Positions 25,530 through 33,339 are shown, counted from the stretch's first letter. The stretch: DNA of 64,000 nucleotides from Sphingobacteriales bacterium (GCA_012270485.1 JAAXIF010000105.1:57088-121087); one strand, 5' to 3'. Notes: generated from the sequence alone by a model not told the origin. Translations and numbers: made by a program.

Positions 25530-25546
25530 ATTAGAGGTAATAAATT

Positions 25547-25792
25547 ATGGAAATTATCGGAATTATAGTTGTAGTTCTAGTAGTTGCTTACTTTGTTTCA
25601 AACAACAAAAAAGATAAAAAGGTAAAGGTTCAAGCACCAGTTGCAAAACCAAAACCAAAAAAACCAAGTGTTGCAGAATTAAAGAAGTTAACTAAGAACC
25701 AATTGATTGAACTTGCAGAAAAGAAAAATCTGAAAGTCAAGAAGAGTGGTGCTAAAGCTGCAGTTATTTCAGAAATTCGTGACCAACTTTAA
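25547..25792 (+). CDS. Membrane-anchored protein with SAP/Rho-N-like C-terminal domain
   Basis: 81 residues. One N-terminal membrane segment (IIGIIVVVLVVAYFV), a Lys/Pro-rich linker, and a C-terminal helix-extended-helix motif (VAELKKLTKNQLIELAEKKN) resembling SAP or Rho N-terminal nucleic-acid-binding folds. AGAGGT precedes the ATG. It could tether nucleic acid to the membrane, but this is speculation. Confidence 0.6.
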   Translation: MEIIGIIVVVLVVAYFVSNNKKDKKVKVQAPVAKPKPKKPSVAELKKLTKNQLIELAEKKNLKVKKSGAKAAVISEIRDQL

Positions 25793-25815
25793 TTAGTTGA
25801 CAAAAAGTCATTTTA

Positions 25816-25837
25816 GGGGGACACTGTCCCCCTTTTT
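25816..25837 (+). terminator. Strong terminator before the curli cassette
   Basis: GGGGGAC (25816-25822) pairs with GTCCCCC (25826-25832) over a 3-nt loop and is followed by TTTTT. A late promoter starts 2 nt after it, so the next operon is insulated from read-through. Confidence 0.92.
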
Positions 25838-25839
25838 AT

Positions 25840-25847
25840 TATAAATA
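25840..25847 (+). promoter_or_regulatory. Late promoter TATAAATA of the curli cassette
   Basis: A perfect late box 14 nt (first base to A) before ATG 25854. It is the only strong promoter I see before csgF and csgG, so the cassette should be expressed late. Confidence 0.82.
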
Positions 25848-25853
25848 GAAGGT

Positions 25854-26150
25854 ATGGAAGAAGTATTTAATTTGATAGGTGACGTTGGAGTTCCCATTGC
25901 AATGGCATTGATAATGGGATTCTTTATATTCATGGTAATCAAACAAATCTTCGAAGGGATAGTCGATAGTATTAAGACACTTACAATGTTTTGTGAATCG
26001 TTAGAGAATCGTGCAAGAACAATGTCTAACGAAATGATAAAGATTGATATGCTAGTGTCAAGTGCATTAGAGTTAAGACCTGATATAGAGAGAGTTGCAA
26101 GAGCAGAGAACTTTATAGAGGACGGGAAACTTGATGTAAGAAGGGATTAA
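25854..26150 (+). CDS. UviB/BhlA-like small membrane protein 1
   Basis: 98 residues: an N-terminal membrane segment (VGVPIAMALIMGFFIFMVI) and a long amphipathic helix ending SSALELRPD. The layout recalls BhlA/UviB-type holin-like proteins. The next gene encodes a clear paralogue with matching spacing. Predicted near-leaderless late mRNA. It may help release or membrane permeabilisation, or belong to the curli apparatus. Confidence 0.6.
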   Translation: MEEVFNLIGDVGVPIAMALIMGFFIFMVIKQIFEGIVDSIKTLTMFCESLENRARTMSNEMIKIDMLVSSALELRPDIERVARAENFIEDGKLDVRRD

Positions 26151-26152
26151 TT

Positions 26153-26437
26153 ATGGAAGCTGAAGTCCCCTTTATTGTCGAACTAATAACCGATTACGGA
26201 TTCCCAGTTGTTATGATGGTAGGACTAGGATATTTCGTATATTATGTATGGTGGTTTATTGGTGAAAAGATAGACCCCGAAATTGAAAAAATGCATTTTG
26301 CATTAATCCGAGTAATTGACCAAACTAGAATGTTAGACCAAGACCTCATACGTCTTAAAGAAAAGGTTGACGTGGTTCTAGAATATCGTGAAAATGAAAA
26401 GAAAAAGATTTCGGCTAAAACCATTAATAATGATTAA
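26153..26437 (+). CDS. UviB/BhlA-like small membrane protein 2
   Basis: 94 residues, paralogous to the preceding protein: ELITDYGFPVVMMVGLGYFV corresponds to NLIGDVGVPIAMALIMGFFI, and DVVLEYRENE to SSALELRPD. One membrane segment, then a long helix. It overlaps csgF by 8 nt, so it is translationally coupled to the curli secretion genes. Confidence 0.6.
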   Translation: MEAEVPFIVELITDYGFPVVMMVGLGYFVYYVWWFIGEKIDPEIEKMHFALIRVIDQTRMLDQDLIRLKEKVDVVLEYRENEKKKISAKTINND

Positions 26438-26927
26438 ATATATTTTACCATTTTGTTTTATATCGTTTTTACTATCATTCCAACTTAACGGAACGGAGAT
26501 AGTTCACAAGTTTAAAAATCCCTCATTCTCAGGTATTGGAACGGGTGCTCATTATCTTACAATTGAGAACCAAGAATCCAGCCGTAAGAAAGCAATAGAG
26601 GACGCATTAGAATCTGCAAGGAAAGCTGCTGAGAGGGAAGCAGATAACACTACGCTTGCAAAATTTATCAGAAACCTAGAGAGCAGAATTTATGCTCAGT
26701 TCGCAAAACAATTAGTTGAATCAATGTTTGCAAATGATAATCCTGCTGGTTTCGGGTCATTCATATTAGAAGGAAACACTATAACATGGGAAGTTATCAC
26801 CGATGAATCGGGTGCTGAGTTTATCAAACTTACAGTGGTTGCGGAGGACGGAACTTCTACAGTTATAGAAATCCCAGTCGGAACAGGTAATTTTGCTCAA
26901 GACCCTGATGGTGGTTCAGGTGGTTAA
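26430..26927 (+). CDS. csgF: CsgF-like curli assembly protein
   Basis: 165 residues from ATG 26430; the frame extends further upstream but overlaps the previous gene. A signal peptide (IKYILPFCFISFLLSFQLNG) precedes the CsgF hallmark FKNPSFSG (about 28-35), equivalent to FRNPNFGG of E. coli CsgF, the part that plugs into the CsgG pore. The rest has a long helix and a beta-rich end (VIEIPVG). In bacteria CsgF sits at the CsgG channel exit and anchors the curlin nucleator. It overlaps csgG by 20 nt. Confidence 0.82.
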   Translation: MIKYILPFCFISFLLSFQLNGTEIVHKFKNPSFSGIGTGAHYLTIENQESSRKKAIEDALESARKAAEREADNTTLAKFIRNLESRIYAQFAKQLVESMFANDNPAGFGSFILEGNTITWEVITDESGAEFIKLTVVAEDGTSTVIEIPVGTGNFAQDPDGGSGG

Positions 26928-27822
26928 GTATTTACTTGCACTTACACTACTAATTAGTGGGTGTGCCTCAGTTCCAAAATTTACAGATTATCCACAAGAC
27001 TGTAAGAATTGGGAACAAGGTGTCCGTAAGGATATGATAACTGGAATTAAGAAACCAGTCACAAGAGATTATATTTGTGTAGAGTTTCCCGAAGTTGTCA
27101 AATTACCTTCGTATGTAGAGTTATTAAACCTTCCACCTGCGGAAGAACGACCAATTGTTGCAGTATATACTTTCAATGATAAAACTGGTCAAAGAAAAGC
27201 AAGAGAGGGAATCGCAGACTTCTCGACTGCAGTCACCCAAGGTGGTGTCGAAATGGTTATCGATGCACTTAAGACTGCTGGAGGTGGAACTTGGTTTAGA
27301 GTTGTAGAACGAAATGGAATCGATGCGTTGGTTCGAGAAAGACAAATCATTCGTTCTGCAAGACAAGATTTTGCGAAAATTTCAGGGGAAGACCCCAAAG
27401 GAGTTCAACCATTATTATTTGCTGGAATTATAATTGAAGGTGGAATAATAGGGTATGATACTAATATTCAAACTGGAGGCTCAGGCGCAAGAACCCTCGG
27501 TATTGGATTTAGTCAACAATATCGTCAAGATGTTGTGACCATTTCAATGAGAGCAGTTAGTGTTCTCACTGGAGAGGTATTACTTAATGTTCAAACTCGG
27601 AAGTCGATACTATCCGTTGGTGGAGGTGGTGACATATTTAAATTTGTCGAACAAGGAACCCAACTAGTAGAGATTGAAGACGGAGTGGGAAATAATGAAT
27701 CAGTGACTTACGCAGTAAGGACTGCTATTGAAGCAGCCGTGCTGGAATTAGTATACCAAGGCCATGAACGTGGTTTTTGGAAAATAAAAGAGGTAGAAAA
27801 CGAAAATGAAGAAACTAATTAG
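26908..27822 (+). CDS. csgG: CsgG-like curli secretion channel lipoprotein
   Basis: 304 residues from ATG 26908 (GTG 26920 also possible). A lipoprotein signal with lipobox LISGC (Cys19) is followed by the CsgG core: PIVAVYTFNDKTGQRKA, a GGGTWFRVVERNGID segment and RQIIR, the FAGIIIEGGIIGYD strand, and TISMRAVSVLTGEVL. These are diagnostic. CsgG forms a nonameric outer-membrane pore that exports curlins. Length is close to bacterial CsgG (E. coli 277), with a short insertion after the signal. It overlaps the next gene by 17 nt. Confidence 0.93.
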   Translation: MVVQVVKYLLALTLLISGCASVPKFTDYPQDCKNWEQGVRKDMITGIKKPVTRDYICVEFPEVVKLPSYVELLNLPPAEERPIVAVYTFNDKTGQRKAREGIADFSTAVTQGGVEMVIDALKTAGGGTWFRVVERNGIDALVRERQIIRSARQDFAKISGEDPKGVQPLLFAGIIIEGGIIGYDTNIQTGGSGARTLGIGFSQQYRQDVVTISMRAVSVLTGEVLLNVQTRKSILSVGGGGDIFKFVEQGTQLVEIEDGVGNNESVTYAVRTAIEAAVLELVYQGHERGFWKIKEVENENEETN

Positions 27823-28546
27823 TTTAGGATTATTATCCTTAATGTCGACAACATTCCTTTTCGCACAAGCCACTGATGACAACGAAATCAAGATTACACA
27901 AACTGGTGACACTCTTGATTTATACATCGACCAAATTGGATTCGGTAATAAGATAGGGGGAGATAATGGGTCTTCGGGTTCACTATCTGCAATGAGTATT
28001 ACTGGTTCTACTTTGGACTTTGATTTGGATTTCTCAGGAAACAATAACGTCCTATTCGGGCCAGTTGTTGCTGATAGTTCTGTTTATAAGTTAGATTTCA
28101 CTGGAGATTCTAACAGCATAGATTGGAATATTGGATACCAAGGAAGTGCGGATTCATCAGACATAAACTTTGACGTGACTGGAAGTAGTAATACTTTCGA
28201 CCTCGACCAAGGTTATTTCTTTAGTGCAGAGAGGTTAGACGCAGACTTAATACTAATCGGTAGTTCAAATGTTTTTGACGTTGATTGGGAAAGTGACGAT
28301 TTAACTTGGAACTTCGATATTACTGGAGGTTCTAACAATGTTAATACATTGCAAAAAGATGGAGAACAGTCTTTAACGTTTACACTTGATGGAGATAGTG
28401 CAGACGTAGACATAAACCAACTTTCAGGAACTTGTGCAGCTTCTGTTAGTGGTTGTGCTTCACCTGATTCAATAATTACATTGGATATAACAAGTGACAA
28501 TGCAACAATTCAAATCAATCAAAAAGATTCAGCTAACGATTCTTAA
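27806..28546 (+). CDS. Secreted curlin-repeat-like protein 1
   Basis: 246 residues with a signal peptide ending near LFAQA. The mature part repeats a G-(S/D/N)-x-N unit at irregular intervals (TGDSNSID, TGSSNTFD, IGSSNVFD, TGGSNNVN) and opens with QTGDTLDLYIDQIGFGN, resembling the N-x5-Q pattern of curlin repeats. It is Asp/Ser rich and nearly Lys-free. Immediately downstream of csgG, it is the natural export substrate. The repeats are looser than in CsgA. Confidence 0.7.
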   Translation: MKKLISLGLLSLMSTTFLFAQATDDNEIKITQTGDTLDLYIDQIGFGNKIGGDNGSSGSLSAMSITGSTLDFDLDFSGNNNVLFGPVVADSSVYKLDFTGDSNSIDWNIGYQGSADSSDINFDVTGSSNTFDLDQGYFFSAERLDADLILIGSSNVFDVDWESDDLTWNFDITGGSNNVNTLQKDGEQSLTFTLDGDSADVDINQLSGTCAASVSGCASPDSIITLDITSDNATIQINQKDSANDS

Positions 28547-29648
28547 TTTGTTGTTATTCAGTGGGGTTGCATTCAGTGACCCCATTGGAGATATCGTAGA
28601 GTCAGTCGGACTCGGAAAAATTACACGTCAAAATACAGATTTCGTATCACCTGAAGTAGGTTATGATATTGAATTGTATGACGTTGCAGAAACAGTAAAC
28701 GGAAGAATGAAGATTGAGTTCTTAGACGAAGAAGAACTTGATTTAATTGAACACACTATCGTATACATTGACGAAGTGTATTATGACCCTAATCCGTCCA
28801 AATCAAAAATGGCTATGAGAATGGTTCAAGGGACGGCACGATTTGCTTCAGGTCAAGGTAAAAAAATAAAGAAAGCAAATATAGACATATCAACACCGAC
28901 AGCACAAATTGCAATTAACGGAACAGATTTTACAACTACAGTTGACGAGCTAGGAAGAACACTCGTTATACTTTTGCCTGACGAAGACGGAATTACACCT
29001 TCAGGTGAGATTAGAGTTTATAATGAAGGAGGTGAAACTATACTGAATAAGGCATATCAAGCAACAATGGTATCAAGTGTTGACCAACCACCAACAGGTT
29101 CAGTAGTAATACAAAACTTAACAACTTCAATGATTGATAATATGTTTATTGTCAATCCACCAACAGAGGTTAGAGAACAAATAGAAGAAGAAGCAAAGGA
29201 CGACCAAAATCAAGACCAAGGAATACTAGACGTAGACTTCTTAGAATTTAATGAGTTAGAAGGAGATGCACTTGAGGATACACTTGAAGACGACTTCACT
29301 GAATTAGATATAGACCTATTAGACGTAGACTTCCTCACCGACCTACTAGACGTAGTAGAGGAATTAGAGAGAACAACAGTTAAATTAGGAGATGCACAAA
29401 AGAAAGGTGGTGCTGGTGACTTCAATTTACAAGGTGCTGTAGTAGGATTTAACAAAGATTCACAATATAATGTGTTTGTGCAAGACGGAGATTTATATCT
29501 TTTCAGAAATGTGAATGGTGTAATTGAAATTATCATTACACAAGGTGGAAGTGGTTTTATTGAAACAAATGTCGAAGGTTATCAAGGTATTATTGAGTTT
29601 GGAAATGGTGACCCAAGTATACGTATCTTTATCAACCAATCCAACTAA
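28500..29648 (+). CDS. Secreted FecR-domain protein
   Basis: 382 residues from ATG 28500, overlapping the curlin-like gene by 47 nt. A signal peptide ends near GVAFS. Residues about 60-145 form a FecR-type domain (VYIDEVYYDP, MVQGTARFASGQGKKI, NIDISTPTAQIAINGTDF). The middle is very acidic with LDVDFL repeats, and the C-terminus is beta-rich. In bacteria FecR-domain proteins of this kind often neighbour CHASE2 cyclases and outer-surface systems. Its role here is probably envelope sensing or scaffold; inferred. Confidence 0.75.
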   Translation: MQQFKSIKKIQLTILNLLLFSGVAFSDPIGDIVESVGLGKITRQNTDFVSPEVGYDIELYDVAETVNGRMKIEFLDEEELDLIEHTIVYIDEVYYDPNPSKSKMAMRMVQGTARFASGQGKKIKKANIDISTPTAQIAINGTDFTTTVDELGRTLVILLPDEDGITPSGEIRVYNEGGETILNKAYQATMVSSVDQPPTGSVVIQNLTTSMIDNMFIVNPPTEVREQIEEEAKDDQNQDQGILDVDFLEFNELEGDALEDTLEDDFTELDIDLLDVDFLTDLLDVVEELERTTVKLGDAQKKGGAGDFNLQGAVVGFNKDSQYNVFVQDGDLYLFRNVNGVIEIIITQGGSGFIETNVEGYQGIIEFGNGDPSIRIFINQSN

Positions 29649-29651
29649 ATA
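29644..29651 (+). promoter_or_regulatory. Possible late promoter ACTAAATA inside the curli cassette
   Basis: A late-like box that contains the FecR gene stop codon (C-TAA-ATA). An AGGAGG site and ATG 29670 follow, so it may start a second transcript for the second curlin-like protein and the cyclase. The first base departs from TATAAATA. Confidence 0.45.
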
Positions 29652-29669
29652 ATACATAGGAGGCAACTT

Positions 29670-29816
29670 ATGGATATTTTATCAAAAGTCTTTAAGTGGC
29701 ATGAGAGAAGAACCGAATGGTGGTTAAACGAATTCGGTATGACTCAATATCAAGCTATGTGGTTTGCATGGTTTAAAGGTATATTAACAATATTAATATT
29801 ACAATGGATATTTTAA
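29670..29816 (+). CDS. Trp-rich membrane microprotein (48 aa)
   Basis: ATG 29670 has an AGGAGG site 6 nt upstream. The sequence is rich in Trp (six) with a polar, charged first half and a hydrophobic C-terminus (AWFKGILTILILQWIF). It overlaps the next gene by 13 nt. Too short for family assignment. Confidence 0.6.
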   Translation: MDILSKVFKWHERRTEWWLNEFGMTQYQAMWFAWFKGILTILILQWIF

Positions 29817-30607
29817 AGAAAACATTTCTTATCATAGGGATTTCTATAATCCCTATGTTTTCCTATGCAGACGATAATCACGTTCATGTAGAACAAGTCA
29901 ATGGTGGTGATAATACAGATTTACAGATAGACCAAATAGGTTATAATAACCTTACACGTTTTTCTTTTGACCACCAAAATAATACAATAGACCTTTTACA
30001 ATCAGGAAACAATTTGTATATTGGTTGGACTGATACATGGGGTTCGGGTAAAAGTTGGGGTGGTGATTTAGACGGATATAATAATGAATTAGAAGTTAGA
30101 CAAAAATGTTCTGTCACAAGTTGTAATGATAATGATTTTGGATTTCATATATGGGGTAATTACAACCAAGTTGTTTTTGGTCAAGGATATGAAATCAACA
30201 ACTCACTTACACCTACTTGGAATTATGACGGAACGGAGCCTGGTGGAAACTATGTAAGATTAGACATTCATGGTGACTACAATGACTTTAAAGGAAGTCA
30301 GAAACAAGATTCGGATTCAATATATCATTCAATGACTTGGAACATTTATGGTGATTACAATGACGTATTTTCAAAACAATTGCAGAATGGTGATAAGACA
30401 CTTACTGGAACAATTAACAACGATTACAATGAAGTTAGTGTAATTCAAAAAAAGACTGGAGCTCACACTGCAACAATAACACTAGACGGAACATACGGAA
30501 CAGATTTAACCTTAGTTCAAACTGGAACTGTTTCACAAACATATACACTATCTCAAACATGTAATACAATAGGTGGTTGCACTGTAAACGTCACTCAAGG
30601 TAATTAA
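29804..30607 (+). CDS. Secreted curlin-repeat protein 2 (CsgA/CsgB-like)
   Basis: 267 residues with a signal peptide ending SYA. The mature part shows curlin-type repeats with Asn and Gln at fixed spacing: GDNTDLQIDQIGYNN, GYNNELEVRQ, GNYNQVVFGQGY, GDYNDFKGSQ, GDYNDVFSKQ, NDYNEVSVIQ. The pattern N-x5-Q matches the beta-turn-beta repeats of CsgA/CsgB. Four Cys form two pairs (CSVTSC, CNTIGGC). Likely exported by the CsgG/CsgF channel and able to form amyloid-like fibres; inferred. It shares its last base with the cyclase start. Confidence 0.78.
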   Translation: MDILKKTFLIIGISIIPMFSYADDNHVHVEQVNGGDNTDLQIDQIGYNNLTRFSFDHQNNTIDLLQSGNNLYIGWTDTWGSGKSWGGDLDGYNNELEVRQKCSVTSCNDNDFGFHIWGNYNQVVFGQGYEINNSLTPTWNYDGTEPGGNYVRLDIHGDYNDFKGSQKQDSDSIYHSMTWNIYGDYNDVFSKQLQNGDKTLTGTINNDYNEVSVIQKKTGAHTATITLDGTYGTDLTLVQTGTVSQTYTLSQTCNTIGGCTVNVTQGN

Positions 30608-32451
30608 TGTATTCGTGGAAAACAGTTGTAATAACCATAGGGTTATTATTCGGTCTTAAGATATGGAATCCCTATTTCATAGAAAATATATCATGGTCTT
30701 ATTTTGATTATCTACACCAATCTCAGGAAGTAGTTCAGGTAGATAATATTGTCTTAGTAGATATAGACGAACCTTCACTTGAAGTGTATGGTCAGTATCC
30801 TTGGCCAAGGTCTATTTACAGGGATTTAATGTTAGACACTTCATACACTAATACACATGTTTTCACTCAACTCTTTAAAGAACCTGATAGATTTCAGGGT
30901 GACGAAGCATTTGCAGAAGGTTTAGTAAATCGATTATCAATTCTATCTTCTGCACCAACAGTTCAAAAAGATACTGGTTCAGCACCTTTTGTAAGAACTA
31001 GTGTTTTCGGTGGAGGAAATATAGACGACCATATATGGAGTTTCTCAGGAATCTCTTCACCGATTCCAATACTAGAACAAAATTCATATGGTTCAGGTGT
31101 GACAATTACTACACCACCAATCAGTGGAACTGCAAACTTTGACGGAACAGTTCGTTCTGCACCATTAATTGTTTCTGCAAATGGTGTAGTGTATCCCTCA
31201 GTTGCACTAGAAGTTTTACGTGCAATGTATGACCAACCTAATTATCAGACTCGTGTGACACCCGAAGTTGGAATCGAATGGATTCGTATCGGAAGACAAC
31301 CCCCAATCGAAACCACTCCAACTGCAGATATCCTTATAGGATATTGGAATGACTTCGAGAGGGTGTCTGCAAAAGATTTACCAAATTCTAACCTAGAGAA
31401 CAAGATTCTAATTTGGGGTCTGACGGCTGAAGGTCTGAATAATCCAGTTTCAACCCCAGTGGGTGTAAAGTATCCTCACGAAGTTCAAGGTGCAATCCTC
31501 CACTCCGTCGCCACAGGAGTTCAAATACAACAATCCTACTATCTTGAATTCTTAGAAGTCGTTCTTCTATTGACAGTCCTTTTAGGAATAATGGTATCGG
31601 TCTACACACTTCCCACAATTTTTTCGGGGATAGTGAGTCTAGGTATCGTTGGATTTCAGGTGGGTTTGGGTTTCTATTTGTGGACTTCAAGTTTCGTTCT
31701 TTTCGATATCTTCTACTCATCGATGGCCTCCATAATAGTGTTTGGACATGCTTCCTTCAACAAATATTATAAAACCTATCAACTCAAAGAACAAATTAAG
31801 AAGCAGTTTCAAAAGTATTTATCTCCCGACATGGTTGACCAACTTGCAGAGAATCCTGAACTATTAAAGTTAGGTGGTGAGAGAAAAGAAATGACATTCA
31901 TGTTCATGGACATATGTGGATTCACTCCAATATCAGAAGCATATAAAAATAAAGACGACCCCGAAGGATTGGTTGATTTGATAAACAAGTTCTTAGATGT
32001 CCAAACAAAGATTATCCTAAATAATAAAGGAACCATAGACAAATATATGGGTGACTGTATCATGAGTTTTTGGAATGCTCCCTTGGATTGTGAAGACCAT
32101 GCAGAACTCGCCGTTAAATCTGCAATAGAAGTATTAGAGGCAACAAAAGAATTAAATGAAGAACTTAAACCTCTCAACCTACCTCCTATCAATGTTGGTA
32201 TTGGTATCTCTACAGGTGAATGCATTGTCGGAAACATGGGGTCAGAAGTTAGATTTGACTATTCCGTCATTGGAGACGCCGTTAACCTCGGTGCTAGACT
32301 CGAGGGACAAACTCGCAATTACGATGGGGTGGACGTGTTGTTATCATCAGAAACATATCGACAGTGTCCTAACAGAAAATTCTCAGAAGTTGATAGAATT
32401 AAAGTTAAGGGAAAATCCGAGGAAGTCACAATTTACACTCCTCTCACCTAG
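30607..32451 (+). CDS. CHASE2-domain class III adenylate/guanylate cyclase
   Basis: 614 residues. An N-terminal membrane segment, then a CHASE2 extracytoplasmic sensor (about 45-310; VLVDIDEPSLEVYGQYPWPR is a signature), three membrane spans at about 315-390, and a class III cyclase domain from about 420. Catalytic features are present: metal Asp in FMFMDICGF (about 435) and YMGDCIMSFW (about 482), and the SVIGDAVNLGARLE segment with the transition-state Asn/Arg. Lys upstream in GERKEMTF favours ATP as substrate. A complete signalling enzyme of bacterial type, rare in phages. Confidence 0.9.
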   Translation: MYSWKTVVITIGLLFGLKIWNPYFIENISWSYFDYLHQSQEVVQVDNIVLVDIDEPSLEVYGQYPWPRSIYRDLMLDTSYTNTHVFTQLFKEPDRFQGDEAFAEGLVNRLSILSSAPTVQKDTGSAPFVRTSVFGGGNIDDHIWSFSGISSPIPILEQNSYGSGVTITTPPISGTANFDGTVRSAPLIVSANGVVYPSVALEVLRAMYDQPNYQTRVTPEVGIEWIRIGRQPPIETTPTADILIGYWNDFERVSAKDLPNSNLENKILIWGLTAEGLNNPVSTPVGVKYPHEVQGAILHSVATGVQIQQSYYLEFLEVVLLLTVLLGIMVSVYTLPTIFSGIVSLGIVGFQVGLGFYLWTSSFVLFDIFYSSMASIIVFGHASFNKYYKTYQLKEQIKKQFQKYLSPDMVDQLAENPELLKLGGERKEMTFMFMDICGFTPISEAYKNKDDPEGLVDLINKFLDVQTKIILNNKGTIDKYMGDCIMSFWNAPLDCEDHAELAVKSAIEVLEATKELNEELKPLNLPPINVGIGISTGECIVGNMGSEVRFDYSVIGDAVNLGARLEGQTRNYDGVDVLLSSETYRQCPNRKFSEVDRIKVKGKSEEVTIYTPLT

Positions 32452-32764
32452 AATTATTGACCCACCTTCAACTGCAGATTGGGCTATCTTTCTCACATTA
32501 CAAATTGCAGATATCTATACCACATATCGTGGACTCAAATATGATTGTGTAAGAGAACTAAATCCACTCATAGGTGAAAGACCTTCAGTCAGTGATATGA
32601 TGTTTACTAAGACTGTAATACTTGTTCCAGCAATACAATATGACTTAGAGAATGGTAATTTGACTAAAAAATCCATAAGACAGATAAATGGATTTATGGC
32701 TATGGTTGTAGGAAATAACTACAATGTCTGGCATCGTTCTGAAAAATATTGCAAAAAAAGATAA
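32390..32764 (+). CDS. Hypothetical membrane protein (DUF5658-like), start uncertain
   Basis: Clear coding text starts near the cyclase stop: PPSTADWAIFLTLQIADIYT, then RELNPLIGERPSV, and a hydrophobic stretch. This resembles small membrane proteins of the 'QxxDxxTT...NPL' type (DUF5658-like). No ATG lies near the cyclase stop. TTG 32390 gives 124 residues. ATG 32156 gives 202 residues with a signal-like N-terminus but overlaps the cyclase domain by almost 300 nt. Confidence 0.6.
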   Translation: MIELKLRENPRKSQFTLLSPRIIDPPSTADWAIFLTLQIADIYTTYRGLKYDCVRELNPLIGERPSVSDMMFTKTVILVPAIQYDLENGNLTKKSIRQINGFMAMVVGNNYNVWHRSEKYCKKR

Positions 32765-32802
32765 AAACCCTCTTGAAAAAACCATAAAAGACCCTATATA
32801 AT
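32763..32802 (+). promoter_or_regulatory. hsp20 promoter, AAAACCC type
   Basis: AAAAACCCT (32763-32771), CTTGAA (32772-32777), and TATAAT (32797-32802). The predicted +1 (about 32809) is the first base of a nested RNA stem. Confidence 0.65.
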
Positions 32803-32808
32803 ATAGTA

Positions 32809-32897
32809 GAGAACTTAAAAAGAGCTCGGATTATCACTCGGAGAAATAATCTTCAAAAGAGCTCGGTTCTCACACCTAATGCTCAAATGAGGTTAGG
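32809..32897 (+). ncRNA. Structured 5' leader RNA of hsp20
   Basis: Three nested helices can form: GAGAAC (32809-32814) with GTTCTC (32866-32871), GAGCTC (32822-32827) with GAGCTC (32859-32864), and GATTAT (32829-32834) with ATAATC (32846-32851). The two arms are also direct repeats (CTT-A/C-AAAAGAGCTCGG). A second hairpin, CCTAA (32875-32879) with TTAGG (32893-32897), follows. The leader runs to the Hsp20 ATG at 32929. It may regulate translation, for example in response to temperature. No match to a named RNA family is claimed. Confidence 0.55.
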
Positions 32898-32928
32898 ATA
32901 TATTAACTTGCTAAAATTAGGAGAAAAT

Positions 32929-33339
32929 ATGACGCATTTAGATATATTTGGTCAATTCAGACCGCTCACAATTGGATTCGATAGATACTTTGATGAACTT
33001 AATCGTCTATCTAATCATACAACAACAAACTACCCACCTTACAACATTGTAAAGGAAGATTCAGAGAATTACTGTATCGAACTTGCAATCGCAGGGTTCG
33101 GTAAAAAAGACATTGAAATCACTAAAGAAAGAAATGTCTTGACTATCGAAGGTAAAGTTGACGAAGACTCAAAAGACTTTGTTCATAAAGGACTTGCTTC
33201 AAGAGCCTTCAAAAGAACTTTTACACTTGCAGACGATGTTGAAGTCAAGGGTGCCGACATGGTAGATGGAATTCTACATGTTAAACTGGTAAGAATTATT
33301 CCCGAAGAGGATAAACCAGTTTCTATTAAAATTAAATAG
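32929..33339 (+). CDS. hsp20: Hsp20 small heat-shock protein
   Basis: 136 residues from ATG 32929, preceded by TAGGAG; a longer frame from 32887 runs through the leader RNA and is less likely. The alpha-crystallin domain (about 35-130) is clear: YNIVKEDSENYCIELAIAGF, DIEITKERNVLTIEGK, and FKRTFTLADDVEVKGADMVDG with the terminal VSIKI anchor. ATP-independent chaperone, commonly carried by marine T4-like phages. Confidence 0.93.
   Translation: MTHLDIFGQFRPLTIGFDRYFDELNRLSNHTTTNYPPYNIVKEDSENYCIELAIAGFGKKDIEITKERNVLTIEGKVDEDSKDFVHKGLASRAFKRTFTLADDVEVKGADMVDGILHVKLVRIIPEEDKPVSIKIK

Noticed and set aside
31388-32237. Long minus-strand frames within the CHASE2-cyclase gene
   Set aside because: The + strand frame has unmistakable cyclase motifs; the opposite frames have no recognisable domain or start signals.
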